Assembly (NCBI RefSeq): GCF_025398315.1
Contig: NZ_JAODOQ010000001.1
Location: 2,852,001 to 2,916,000 of the forward strand
Length of the DNA: 64,000 nucleotides
Direction of reading: 5' to 3'
Source of the DNA: Shewanella phaeophyticola
Lineage (GTDB): Bacteria > Pseudomonadota > Gammaproteobacteria > Enterobacterales > Shewanellaceae
Positions 50,550 through 59,736 of the stretch are shown here, one piece after another. The position numbers and the translations under genes were made by a program. The notes under the pieces were generated by a model that was not told where the DNA came from, did no database searches, and saw nothing but the letters and a program-made list of their open reading frames with translations. The first letter of the stretch is position 1. Every line of letters begins with the position of its first letter.

Positions 50550-51608
50550 ATGATAACCCTTCTGTTTATCGTTTTTTTCGCTATATTTATCTCGTTTTTA
50601 TGCAGTATTTTTGAAGCTGTATTACTCTCGGTTACCCCTAGTTATATTGCTAATCTCAAAGAACAGCACCCACACGCGGCAGCAAGACTGCATCAACAAA
50701 AGCAAAATATCGACTCGCCGCTCGTGTCTATTCTCACCTTAAACACCATTTCTCACACGATGGGAGCATCGGTTGCTGGCGCTCAAGCTGCGATAATTTT
50801 TGGTAGTGAGCTACTTGGAGTATTTTCTGCGGTTCTGACATTTTTAATTCTATTTTTCTCTGAAATTATTCCTAAAACGATTGGTGCTAATCATTGGCGT
50901 AAACTCGCCCCAGCCGTGTCACTTTGTTTATATTGGATGGAAAAATTTACTTTCCCGCTAATTTGGTTATCACGTAAAATCACCGGACTATTAAGTAAAA
51001 ATGATGGTCATCATTATATTCGTCAAGAACTCAGTGCCATGAACCAAATGGCCAAAGACAGTGGTGAGTTTAGCAAACAAGAATCGCAAATTTTAACCCA
51101 AATGTTGGCGATGAAAGACATGACAGTCAGCGACATCATGACCCCAAGAACGGTAATGTTCAGGTTGCCAGCGAGCGTAACCAACGAACAATTTATGCGT
51201 CAGCACTTAAGCAGTCCATTTACACGCATTCCTGTTTATCAAAATGAACGCGATAACATTATTGGCTATGTTAATCGTAATGACATTATTTTACATGCAA
51301 GCCAAACGCCCAACGAAGCCATTGGCGTGCTGGTAAAAAGCTTATTAGTGGTGCAATCGTCAGTGAGCGTGCTGCCGTTATTTCAAACCATGATAAAACG
51401 TAATAGTAAAATGGTATTAGTCGTTGACGAATACGGTGAAAGCGAAGGGATTGTTACGATTGAAGACATCATCGAAACCCTGATTGGCTTAGAAATTGTC
51501 GACTCAAAAGACATCGCCCCTGACATGCAGGCATTGGCGCGTAAGCTTTGGTTGCGACGAATTAAAAATAAGCAGTTAGTGATTTACACCGACACCGAAG
51601 CCAACTAA
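50550..51608 (+). CDS. CNNM/CBS-domain membrane protein (hemolysin-like)
   Basis: A 352-aa protein. The N-terminal CNNM (DUF21) domain has three to four helices (ITLLFIVFFAIFISFLCSIF, VFSAVLTFLILFFSEIIP with the PKTIGA motif). A CBS pair follows (VSDIMTPRTVMFRL, TRIPVYQNERDNIIGYVNRN, MVLVVDEYGESEGIVTIEDI). It stops before the C-terminal CorC_HlyC domain found in many relatives. Such proteins are linked to magnesium or other cation export. Divergent from rlmN, single gene. Confidence 0.9.
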   Translation: MITLLFIVFFAIFISFLCSIFEAVLLSVTPSYIANLKEQHPHAAARLHQQKQNIDSPLVSILTLNTISHTMGASVAGAQAAIIFGSELLGVFSAVLTFLILFFSEIIPKTIGANHWRKLAPAVSLCLYWMEKFTFPLIWLSRKITGLLSKNDGHHYIRQELSAMNQMAKDSGEFSKQESQILTQMLAMKDMTVSDIMTPRTVMFRLPASVTNEQFMRQHLSSPFTRIPVYQNERDNIIGYVNRNDIILHASQTPNEAIGVLVKSLLVVQSSVSVLPLFQTMIKRNSKMVLVVDEYGESEGIVTIEDIIETLIGLEIVDSKDIAPDMQALARKLWLRRIKNKQLVIYTDTEAN

Positions 51609-51879
51609 CCAACAACTCACCGTGCATCTAACAGGAAACATATGGCTGCAAAAGGGTAGCGACTAAATTAGATACCAATGATTAACCTGTTGCGCAGATT
51701 GATTTTGCCTCTCTATTGCGCCGTACTGTATGGCCGTTTATCGAAAGGAAACCATATGCCTGCCACTGTTTTTTATGCACAAAATCAGCACATACTAATA
51801 TTTTGTTGTTTTCAAATGACTGCGGATGACAGCATTACGCCAGATACGTTAAGATGATGCCATTACACAGAGGGAACTA

Positions 51880-53634
51880 ATGCAAAATTCTTATCGCTTA
51901 TCCATTGCACATATCAACGACACGCATTCAAACTTTGAACCAAGCCCAGTCCAATTTAGTTTAACCACCGAGCAGCAATCTTATAAGCTGAACACAAACT
52001 CAGGTGGCTATGCACGCTTAGGGTTTCAAATCGACCAGGCAAGGCAGCAAGCAGCCCAACAGCAAACGCCATTTTTGTTTTTGCATGGTGGCGACAGCTT
52101 TCAAGGCACATTGTATTTTCGTGAGTTTCAAGGCGCAGCCAACGCCCATTTACTTAACTTGTTAAAACCTGATGCCATGGTATTAGGCAATCATGAAATT
52201 GATGCAGGAAATAGCCCTGTACAAGCCTTTTTAAACCGCATCGATTTTCCTGTACTTGCAGGCAACATGGACTTAAGCCATGAAGATAGACTAAAAGTTG
52301 GTAGATTGTACGGCCACCCAATGCTGTACGACTTTGATGACAACAGCGAAACCGCCAAGGTCTTAATTAAGCCTTTTCATGATACAAAAATGGCGATTAT
52401 TGGTATCACCTTAGATCAAATGCGCTTGATTGCTAGACCCGATCCTGACACCGACTTTGTCAATGCCATTGATACCACTCGAGCCACCATTGCACGCTTA
52501 CATTATCAAGGTATCAAACACATCATAGTGCTAAGCCATTTAGGGCTAGATCAAGACCGAGAACTCGCCCAGCAAGTAGATGGCATTAGCCTGATTGTGG
52601 GCGGCCACTCTCATACGTTGCAAGGACAAATGAGTGACATTGGTTTAAGCAATATCCCTTATGCAGAAACCATTAACTCAACGCCCATTTTACATGCGGG
52701 TAAATATGCCGAAACCTTAGGCTTGGCCGAAATAATTTTCGACAAACAGGGGGGCGTCACAGAGCTTATTGGTAATAATTATTTTATGGTTGATAGCCAA
52801 ATTCATGTCAGCGACGCCCAAGGGCAAACAGCGTCACCCGCAATAGCGCAACGGTTAGTCAAACAATTATTTGCCCATCCAAGCATTAAAGGTGATCAAC
52901 ACGATGATGGCATTCATCAAGTGATCCACAGCCAATATCGCCCGGCATTAGATGCATTAGAAAACCAAATATTAGCCCACATTCCGCGCGACTTTGTTCA
53001 TACCCGTTTACCGAGTAAACATTTACCCCACGGCAGTGAAATTGCCCCTTGGGTGAGTCGCAGTATGTATAAAGCAGCCAAAAAAATTGAACCCGACATT
53101 GATTTTGCATTGCACAATGCTGGCGGTGTAAGACAATCGCTTAATAAAGGACAATTGTCTCTGGCCGATGTGGTGGGGCGTATTTTACCGTTTGAGTTGC
53201 CATTAACCCTGTATCAAATTATGGGTAAATACGTGATTGAGGCGTTAGAATCATCGATTAACCGTGCCACAAATAACGGCATTGTAGGTACAGGAGCAGG
53301 CAGTTTCCCCTACCCTTATGGACTGCGTTATTTTTACGATGGCAAGCAAGCTAAAGGTCAACGTATTACGCAAATTGAAATCTATAAACAAGACCAATGG
53401 CAAGCGCTTGAGCCAGACAAACTATACATCGGAGTATCGAGTTCCTATACCGCAGCAGGTAAAGAAGGTTACGACGCCTTACTGCACGCCCATTGGCAAC
53501 AAGCCATGACCAGTCAAACCTTGCCAGAAGCCTTTATCGACTTTGTCAGCTTGCACGGGCATTTGATTGAAGACCCATTATTTACCAATGTGCATTACAT
53601 TAGCCACCGAGAAGATAAATCAACACATGAGTAA
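51880..53634 (+). CDS. 5'-nucleotidase/metallophosphatase family protein, no signal peptide
   Basis: A 584-aa two-domain enzyme. The metal-binding motifs are in order: HINDTHSNFE (residues 10-19), GGDSFQGT, LGNHEIDAGN, VLSHLGLD and GGHSHTLQG. The C-terminal substrate domain has ALHNAGGVRQSL, LPFELPLTLYQIMG and SSSYTAAGKEGYDALL. UshA-type relatives are periplasmic, but here the catalytic domain starts at about residue 7 with no room for a signal sequence, so it is likely cytoplasmic. It probably hydrolyses nucleotides or a related phosphoester; the substrate is uncertain. Confidence 0.88.
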   Translation: MQNSYRLSIAHINDTHSNFEPSPVQFSLTTEQQSYKLNTNSGGYARLGFQIDQARQQAAQQQTPFLFLHGGDSFQGTLYFREFQGAANAHLLNLLKPDAMVLGNHEIDAGNSPVQAFLNRIDFPVLAGNMDLSHEDRLKVGRLYGHPMLYDFDDNSETAKVLIKPFHDTKMAIIGITLDQMRLIARPDPDTDFVNAIDTTRATIARLHYQGIKHIIVLSHLGLDQDRELAQQVDGISLIVGGHSHTLQGQMSDIGLSNIPYAETINSTPILHAGKYAETLGLAEIIFDKQGGVTELIGNNYFMVDSQIHVSDAQGQTASPAIAQRLVKQLFAHPSIKGDQHDDGIHQVIHSQYRPALDALENQILAHIPRDFVHTRLPSKHLPHGSEIAPWVSRSMYKAAKKIEPDIDFALHNAGGVRQSLNKGQLSLADVVGRILPFELPLTLYQIMGKYVIEALESSINRATNNGIVGTGAGSFPYPYGLRYFYDGKQAKGQRITQIEIYKQDQWQALEPDKLYIGVSSSYTAAGKEGYDALLHAHWQQAMTSQTLPEAFIDFVSLHGHLIEDPLFTNVHYISHREDKSTHE

Positions 53635-53760
53635 CCCGCGACTCATTTAGCATTAACTGTAATACTGTCACGATAATTTGGGTTTGATCACAGACCACGA
53701 GTCGCTTAAATGATTAAATGCTGAAGTATCTTCTTCTAAATCGTATTACAGGAAAACAAT

Positions 53761-54063
53761 ATGAAAGCTAAATTAATCGCATTTGCTGCCGCCGCTACCC
53801 TAGCGTTAGGGATTTCTTCTGTTTGGGCACAAGGCGCATTACATCAAGGCGAAGTGCTAGACACAATGAATGGCGGTGGTTACACCTACGTTCAAATTAA
53901 AGAAGCAGACAAAACTTATTGGGCTGCTGGATCACAAACTCAAGTCAGTAAAGGCGATACTGTCGAAGTGTCAGAGCAAATGTGGATGACCGATTTTGCG
54001 AGTTCAAGCTTAAATAGAACCTTCGATAAAATTATGTTTGTTGGCAATATCGACAAAAAATAG
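53761..54063 (+). CDS. NrfJ-like periplasmic OB-fold protein
   Basis: A 100-aa exported protein. The signal peptide ends VWAQG; the mature part GEVLDTMNGGGYTYVQIKEA is followed by KTYWAAGSQTQVSKGDTVEV. The GxVLxTMNxGGYTYV start is the pattern of NrfJ-type small periplasmic proteins found near cytochrome c nitrite reductase systems. No nrf or cytochrome c gene is adjacent here. AGGAAAA precedes the ATG. A terminator follows 30 bases after the stop. Confidence 0.8.
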   Translation: MKAKLIAFAAAATLALGISSVWAQGALHQGEVLDTMNGGGYTYVQIKEADKTYWAAGSQTQVSKGDTVEVSEQMWMTDFASSSLNRTFDKIMFVGNIDKK

Positions 54064-54093
54064 TTCGTTTTACGCTTAAAAAACACCATAATT

Positions 54094-54120
54094 GACCAAT
54101 CTTTAGGATTGGTCTTTTTT
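54094..54120 (+). terminator. Terminator abutting the GNAT start codon
   Basis: Stem GACCAATC / GATTGGTC with loop tttag, then six T's that run directly into the ATG of the next gene. It ends the NrfJ-like transcript. Any mRNA for the GNAT gene from upstream must read through it. Confidence 0.8.
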
Positions 54121-54645
54121 ATGCAAAATTCACACTCATCGCCTTACCATATTGTTGATTTTAGCCCAGTGTACGCACATCAAGTCAGCGAGTTATACCA
54201 TAGGGCAATACAACACATACGCCATCCAAGATACCCGCAAGCTAAACTCAATGCCTGGTCATCGTCGCCGCGCTCAAACAAATTTTGGCAATTAAAATAC
54301 CAACGAAACCGCGCATGGTTAGCATTAGATTCAGCACATCAAGTGATTGGATTTATCGGGGTTGAAACTCACTTTAAGCAGCAAGGTTACATTGACTGTT
54401 TGTATGTTGCGCCAACTTGGCAACACCAAGGCATCGCACGGGCGCTATATCTGCAATTACAATCTTGGGCACAACAACAGTGTTACCCCAAATTAAGTGT
54501 CGACGCTTCATATTTATCTAAAGGTTTGTTTGAGCAACATGGTTTTGTGTTAAAACAGGTCAGTTATCAACACAAACTCGGGCAAACTTTTAATGGTTTT
54601 TATATGCAAAAAGGATTAATAGATGAGCTTATCACAGGCCATTAG
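54121..54645 (+). CDS. GNAT-family N-acetyltransferase
   Basis: A protein of about 174 aa with the GNAT core: the beta strand WLALDSAHQVIGFIGVE, then YIDCLYVAPTWQHQGIARAL, where Q-x-x-G-I-A is the acetyl-CoA loop. LSVDASYLSKGLFEQHGFVL follows at the C-terminal fold. The substrate is unknown. The start used is the ATG at the end of a terminator stem; no good ribosome site is seen, since the stem occupies that position, so an alternative inner start is possible. The stop overlaps the converging DUF3820 gene by four bases. Confidence 0.85.
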   Translation: MQNSHSSPYHIVDFSPVYAHQVSELYHRAIQHIRHPRYPQAKLNAWSSSPRSNKFWQLKYQRNRAWLALDSAHQVIGFIGVETHFKQQGYIDCLYVAPTWQHQGIARALYLQLQSWAQQQCYPKLSVDASYLSKGLFEQHGFVLKQVSYQHKLGQTFNGFYMQKGLIDELITGH

Positions 54646-54854
54646 CGTTTTAACAATGGCTGCAGCATCTCTTCTAAACCATTGAGTTTAACTTCGTACA
54701 TTAGTGCCAATTGCTCGCCCAATTTACCTTCAGGAAAGCCTTTAGAGTGAAACCACACCAAATATGGCTCAGGCAATTGCAATAACTTGCGCCCCGCATA
54801 TTTGCCAAATGGCATCGTTTGATTAATCGCTTCTAATAGTTGTTGTTCGTTCAT
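54642..54854 (-). CDS. DUF3820-family small protein
   Basis: A 70-aa protein beginning MNEQQLLEAINQTMPFGKYA, then GRKLLQLPEPYLVWFHSKGF and PEGKLGEQLALMYEVKLNGL. This matches DUF3820, a small domain resembling the putative quorum-sensing-regulated or exonuclease-associated family; no function is assigned. It converges on the GNAT gene. Confidence 0.85.
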   Translation of the reverse strand: MNEQQLLEAINQTMPFGKYAGRKLLQLPEPYLVWFHSKGFPEGKLGEQLALMYEVKLNGLEEMLQPLLKR

Positions 54855-54857
54855 CAC

Positions 54858-55276
54858 GTGACCCTTTTACTGTTTATTTAACGATATTAACACGAGCTAT
54901 GTAAGCTTTTGCCCCATTTTACCGCCACATTACTTATATTAATTAGTTATACAAAGTAAAAAAAATACACAATTAGATATATAAAATGGATTTACCACCT
55001 TGCTGCAACCAATGACACCACACAGATCAACACGGCAATAGGTCAAAAAAGGCCTGTAAGTGATTATCAACTTTAACTTTTCAGTAACATTGACGCTTAA
55101 TAAGCATCAGTGTCAACTTTTTGCCTTTCTAATAAAATCCGTCAATAAAATACTCTTATGCCATTTATAAAAAAACGTCAAAAATCAGCTAATTGACGAA
55201 ACTTAACATAACTCTTACAGTTAAGTTATGTATTACTTTTGGCAGTGTATTCGGCCTGATAAAGAGGACGGTTTCG
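54858..55276. other. AT-rich intergenic region before parA with an inverted repeat
   Basis: About 420 bases without a recognised gene. A CTTAAC / GTTAAG inverted repeat (55202-55225) stands some 50 bases before the parA ribosome site and could be an operator or partition-like site. The rest is unremarkable AT-rich sequence. Confidence 0.45.
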
Positions 55277-56024
55277 ATGATCATATTAGTCGGCGGAGAA
55301 AAAGGCGGTAGCGGTAAAAGCTGTCTTGCACAAAACATTGCGGTGTTTCTCACCCGCGAAGCACAAGCCAGCGTGATAATGGTGGACTGCGACCCACAGC
55401 GAATGCACATCAGACTGGATCCAAGCGCGTAATAATAATCCAGACTTGCCGACCATCAACTGCGTGCAATTATACGGCAAAATCCGTAACGATCTGCTCA
55501 GCCTAGAACAACATTATGATTATGTTATTGTGGATTGCGGCGGCCAAGATAACCTCGCATTGCGCGCTTCAATGTCGGTAGCATCGCACGTACTCATGCC
55601 ATTGAGACCTAAACGTCGTGACTTAAAAACCGTCAGCCATATGGACGATATTGTCGCAACCTGTTTAATGATAAACCCTAAAATGAAGCCATCGTTTGTG
55701 ATTACCCAATGCCCAAGCTTACCCAACCAAGCAAGTCGCATTACCGAAGCAAAAGATGTGTGCCGCACTTACGACATTAATGTACTTGAAGCTGTAAACT
55801 ATAGCCGTAACATCTATGACGACAGCGAAGAGTCTGGTTTATCTGTGTTTGAATTAGAACCAAAAGGGAAAGCCACAGAAGAAATGCGCAATATTGCGTG
55901 TGAGTTACTCGAAATCACCGATGCAAAACAACTTATAGACCAACGCAATAATGTATCTAACGTAACGACATTGAGAGGAAATTATGGGACTAGCCGATCT
56001 CAAGAAAAACGCTTCGTTATGTAA
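55277..56024 (+). CDS. Orphan ParA/MipZ-type ATPase (frameshift)
   Basis: A deviant-Walker ATPase of about 249 residues when joined. KGGSGKS (residues 9-15) carries the signature Lys, VDCDPQR is the Walker A' acidic motif, and VIVDCGGQDN is Walker B. The frame breaks near 55403, where QRTTSDWIQAR is expected: the read has CGAATGCACA in place of CGGACCACA. ATP-driven dimers of this family position plasmids, chromosome origins or protein clusters. GAGGA lies before the ATG. The small partner gene overlaps its end by 41 bases. Not near an origin or flagellar/chemotaxis cluster in this window, so the cargo is unknown. Confidence 0.85.
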
Positions 56025-56385
56025 AAACGATCGCCCTATCGCAGTGTCGGTTGATGACTTTATTGCCGCCGCCGACTTATATGCAGCAGGCGTTGAGACT
56101 CACTCAGGCTTATCCCCCAAAGCTCTGACAGAGTCTTCTAACGTGGTTGATTTTTTACAACGTAAATATCAACAACCGCAAACGATCACGCAAACAACTC
56201 AGGCGATAAAAAAGCCATACAAGCGTTGTACATACACCTTAAGCGAGGCGGCAATTGAACAATTAACAATATTGAGCCAAAAAGGACAAGTCGCTAAATC
56301 AAAGCTGATTAGGCAGCTTATTGCTCATTATTTTTCATTAACGCCTGAACAGCAAAAACGTATCGACGCAAATTTTCACGACTAA
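55984..56385 (+). CDS. Small DNA-binding-like partner of the ParA ATPase
   Basis: A 133-aa basic protein. The C-terminal half YKRCTYTLSEAAIEQLTILS then KGQVAKSKLIRQLIAHYF has the strand-helix-helix spacing of ribbon-helix-helix proteins. The N-terminal half is polar. GAGAGGAA precedes the ATG, and the gene starts inside the end of parA, so the two are translationally coupled. By position it should be the ParB-like or adaptor partner. The exact family was not recognised. Confidence 0.7.
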   Translation: MGLADLKKNASLCKNDRPIAVSVDDFIAAADLYAAGVETHSGLSPKALTESSNVVDFLQRKYQQPQTITQTTQAIKKPYKRCTYTLSEAAIEQLTILSQKGQVAKSKLIRQLIAHYFSLTPEQQKRIDANFHD

Positions 56386-56561
56386 ACAAAACTGAGCAAC
56401 ACTCAGTATAAACCGAGTTCACCCTCTCTCCCCACCCTTTGCTGGCAGCAAATTGACCATAGTTATTTGTATGCCAGTATTTTTATCTTTATGTATCTCG
56501 CTTGAATTTCACCTAAGCCTCCCCCATAAATAGTTTATGAGAGAATTCATTTGGAAAATCA

Positions 56562-57386
56562 ATGGTAGCGATTGTAATTGTGATAACCGTGTCAATATTA
56601 GCAATCGCATGGATTGGCAGTAGTCGCTGGCGTAAACAGCGCCAACGCAAACACATTACCTCAGTGCCCTTCCCACATGCATGGCGCACTATACTGAAAG
56701 CTCGATTTCCGTACTTTAAAGCCATGCCAACCGATCTACAGCTGCAATTAAAAAAACACATACAGATATTTATTGAAGAAAAACAATTTGTTGGTTGTAA
56801 TGGTTTTGTCATTAATGATGAAGTCAAAGTCACGATTGCCGCGCAAGCCTGCTTGCTTTTGCTTAACCGACAAACCGATTACTACCCAAAACTGAAGCAA
56901 ATTTTAGTGTATCCGGCCGCCTTTATTGTTGAGAACAACCGCACTGACATGGCAGGCGTGCAGTCAACACAGCGCAATGTGTTATTGGGAGAGTCTTGGG
57001 GACATGGCAAAGTGGTATTGTCGTGGAATAGCACGCTACAAGGCGCAGCTGATCCGTTTGACGGTAACAATGTGGTGATTCATGAGTTTGCCCACCAACT
57101 CGACCAGGAAGATGGTAGCGCGAATGGTGCACCACCACTGAGTGACATTACGGCTTATCGTTCTTGGTCTCAAACGCTAGGCGAAGAATTTAAACAACTT
57201 CAGCATTGCGCAGCGCACCATATACCGTCATTATTTAACTATTATGGAGCGACCAATCCGGCAGAATTTTTTGCCGTAATAAGCGAAACCTTTTTTGAAC
57301 GCCCTGTGGAGTTTTATCAACAACATCAACAACTATACCAAGAGTTAAGTCAGTTTTATCACCTAGATCCAATCCATTGGCATTAA
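56562..57386 (+). CDS. mtfA: MtfA-like zinc peptidase (M90)
   Basis: A 274-aa protein with HEFAHQLDQEDGSANG, the HExxH zinc site, about residues 170-185, and a downstream Glu in NPAEFFAVISETFFE. MtfA is an aminopeptidase that binds the glucose repressor Mlc in E. coli and so affects ptsG. The N-terminus VAIVIVITVSILAIAWIGS is a membrane helix here, unlike the soluble E. coli protein. Single gene downstream of the ParA pair. Confidence 0.9.
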   Translation: MVAIVIVITVSILAIAWIGSSRWRKQRQRKHITSVPFPHAWRTILKARFPYFKAMPTDLQLQLKKHIQIFIEEKQFVGCNGFVINDEVKVTIAAQACLLLLNRQTDYYPKLKQILVYPAAFIVENNRTDMAGVQSTQRNVLLGESWGHGKVVLSWNSTLQGAADPFDGNNVVIHEFAHQLDQEDGSANGAPPLSDITAYRSWSQTLGEEFKQLQHCAAHHIPSLFNYYGATNPAEFFAVISETFFERPVEFYQQHQQLYQELSQFYHLDPIHWH

Positions 57387-57439
57387 CGGTAACCCCTATT
57401 GGTCAACGCGAAAATGCCATTATTAACGTAAGGGACATT

Positions 57440-58045
57440 ATGCAATCTATTATTCACCGACTTGGCTTTATTGCCATGTTAGTTACTACAGCCGCAGCCT
57501 TCGACGTACATGCAAATCAGGCTGACGAATTAAGTGCAGAGCAAGCGCAAACAGATAACAAAAACCAATCCATTAGCCAACAAGTAAGCTCAGAAAGCCC
57601 TGCAGTCATTAAAGATCTCAACACTACCACTGACATGGTCGACAGCCAGGGCTTATCAGCACAAGACAGCCAAGCGGTGAGTGCGCTGCTTAATAAACTG
57701 CATGAAAGTGCCGCAAGCGCTGACTGGGCAACCTATTTCAGTTTATATCATCCGCAAGCAGTGTTTATCGGCACCGACAATACTGAACGTTGGAACATGG
57801 TTGAGTTTAAGCAATATGCACAACCGACAAAAGGCTGGCGTTATGAGCTTCAATCGCGCCATTTATTGCAAATAGACGACACCATTTTATTTGATGAGCA
57901 CTTGTTTAGCCCAGCCTATGGCGCAAGTCGTGGCACAGGTGCATTAGTTTACACAGAACAAGGCTGGAAAATAGCGCAATATCATTTAAGTTTCCCCATC
58001 CCTAATGACAAAGCAAAACGCATAACCAGCTTAATTATGCAGTAG
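57440..58045 (+). CDS. Secreted NTF2-like (SnoaL-type) protein
   Basis: About 201 aa. The start MQSIIHRLGFIAMLVTTAAA has AAGGGA upstream and forms a signal peptide; an earlier start would hide it. After a Gln/Ser/Asp-rich linker, residues about 95-200 resemble an NTF2/SnoaL fold (ALLNKLHESAASADWATYFS, YHPQAVFIGTDNTERW, YTEQGWKIAQYHLSFPI). Such domains bind small ligands or act as enzymes; no catalytic set was identified. A bidirectional terminator follows. Confidence 0.75.
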   Translation: MQSIIHRLGFIAMLVTTAAAFDVHANQADELSAEQAQTDNKNQSISQQVSSESPAVIKDLNTTTDMVDSQGLSAQDSQAVSALLNKLHESAASADWATYFSLYHPQAVFIGTDNTERWNMVEFKQYAQPTKGWRYELQSRHLLQIDDTILFDEHLFSPAYGASRGTGALVYTEQGWKIAQYHLSFPIPNDKAKRITSLIMQ

Positions 58046-58056
58046 TGAAACATTAA

Positions 58057-58087
58057 CAAAAAAGAGATGGCCATTAGCCATCTCTTT
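58057..58087. terminator. Bidirectional terminator
   Basis: Stem AAAGAGATGGC / GCCATCTCTTT with loop catta and flanking A- and T-runs. It separates the NTF2-like gene from the converging HDOD gene. Confidence 0.9.
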
Positions 58088-58108
58088 TTATGCTGCCACG
58101 CTTTAGGG

Positions 58109-59563
58109 CTAGCTCATCGATACGGCAAAACACACATTAGCTAGCTGACAAAAGTGAGTAAAACTGTCGTTATCTAGCGGCTCAAAATGTCGATGGGTGC
58201 TGTGCCTATCAGCATAAAATAACCCTAACACTTTATTACCAATAGCCAAGGGAGCAATTAAAAAACCAAATTTTGACAGTTTTTCAACTAGTTCGTCATC
58301 CACTTGCACAGTACAGTCTTTCGATGAAGGCTCATTAACCCAAATGCTGCGTTTTTGCTCAATACATTGGCTAAACACAGACTTTTTATCATTAAGGTCA
58401 ATAACAAAAGTCTGTTTCAACTGGTCAACATCATCTCCCATCATCACTCTAGGTTGCAGTAGTTTACGACTGGGCGACAATAGCAACACACCGCAACGGT
58501 CAACGCCTACCCCACTTAAAATGCCTTCTAGAGTGGTTTGCATAATCTGATTAAAATCGGTTTTAACCACAGCATATTGGGTTAATTGCCGCAACTTTGC
58601 GAGCTGGTAACCTTGGTCAACTTGACGGCTCAAAGTGTCGATAACTGGTATCTCAATATTGCTGACAACTGTCGATGGCTCAGGTAAATACGCCACAATG
58701 GCTTTTGCACCATACTCAATGGCAAGTTTATGAGTGACCTGATTACATTGAATCACCCGTTGAGTCATTTCATCAACATCGATGTCGAGCATTTCTGCCG
58801 CTTGGCCTAAGCGCTTTTGTAATTCAACAAGATCCGCGTTAGGTAACGACAATATTTCTGACAACTTATCAGCCAGAAAAATGCAACGAATTTCAGGCAT
58901 GCGCTCATCAGGTTGTGCTAACGACTTTTGCAGTACCTCGCCTAAGCCCCAGCTCCTGGTAATACCCTGTGTGAGTTGTAAAAATGACGCGCCAAGCTCC
59001 GCTCTAATAAGGGCATTTTGTTCCCCTTTATCATCTATAGTGACAAGTTTTCGATGCAGTTGAGCTGGGATTTCACCGCCCATGCTCCAAAACGCGCTTT
59101 CACCAATGCGGTACAACAATGACGCAATAAACACTTCTTCACGCAGTGACTCACCGCGATCGCTCATCATCATGCGAGCCAACATTGCTGCTTGAAAAGA
59201 CTGTGCCATCAGTTTTAATAAACGGGTGTATACACCTTCAGATAAGTGCTTATTTTCTAACAAACTGGTTAATAGCTTTGCGGTGATACAAATATTACGA
59301 ATAGTGTCAAAACCAAGCACAACCGCTGCGCGGCTAACCGTAGAAACCTGGTTAATGCCTTTATTGTATATGGCGCTGTTGGCTACACGTAAAATACGCG
59401 AGGTTAGCGCATTATCATGCATCACACTGCGTGCCAGCAAAGCCAACGAAGACACATCATCTTTAGCGAGCTTTTCTAAGTCTCTCACTGTTGAACATAA
59501 TGCAGGCATTTCTTGGTCACTGATACGCTTCGTCCAGTAATCGGCACCTTTTTGTTGGGTCAT
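58109..59563 (-). CDS. HDOD-GAF signalling protein
   Basis: A protein of about 484 aa. The N-terminal HDOD domain (LEKLAKDDVSSLALLARSVM, LTSRILRVANSAIYNKG, TVSRAAVVLGFDTIRNICI) lacks full HD metal residues, as is usual. The C-terminal half has a GAF domain (FNQIMQTTLEGILSGVGVDR, CGVLLLSPS, IAPLAIGNKVLGLFYADR). HDOD proteins are linked to c-di-GMP and stress signalling. It is a single minus-strand gene; the start MTQQKGADY is chosen, with an ATG a few codons upstream possible. Confidence 0.88.
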   Translation of the reverse strand: MTQQKGADYWTKRISDQEMPALCSTVRDLEKLAKDDVSSLALLARSVMHDNALTSRILRVANSAIYNKGINQVSTVSRAAVVLGFDTIRNICITAKLLTSLLENKHLSEGVYTRLLKLMAQSFQAAMLARMMMSDRGESLREEVFIASLLYRIGESAFWSMGGEIPAQLHRKLVTIDDKGEQNALIRAELGASFLQLTQGITRSWGLGEVLQKSLAQPDERMPEIRCIFLADKLSEILSLPNADLVELQKRLGQAAEMLDIDVDEMTQRVIQCNQVTHKLAIEYGAKAIVAYLPEPSTVVSNIEIPVIDTLSRQVDQGYQLAKLRQLTQYAVVKTDFNQIMQTTLEGILSGVGVDRCGVLLLSPSRKLLQPRVMMGDDVDQLKQTFVIDLNDKKSVFSQCIEQKRSIWVNEPSSKDCTVQVDDELVEKLSKFGFLIAPLAIGNKVLGLFYADRHSTHRHFEPLDNDSFTHFCQLANVCFAVSMS

Positions 59564-59712
59564 CGACTTCAAAAACAATTAACCTAAATGTAACAAACCT
59601 GAAGTTGAGTATACTCAATTTCAATAAAGAGTCGTAACTTGATTGTGGTTTGTTGTACGCAGGTCTAATAAATCAATGTGACTGTTCATTTTTCAAACGT
59701 TTTCGTTCAGGC

Positions 59713-59736
59713 AAAAAAAACGGCTCAAAAGAGCCG
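59713..59736 (-). terminator. Second minus-strand terminator beyond aceB
   Basis: On the minus strand CGGCTC-TTTT-GAGCCG followed by eight T's. It lies about 100 bases beyond the first terminator and could end a small RNA. Confidence 0.75.
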
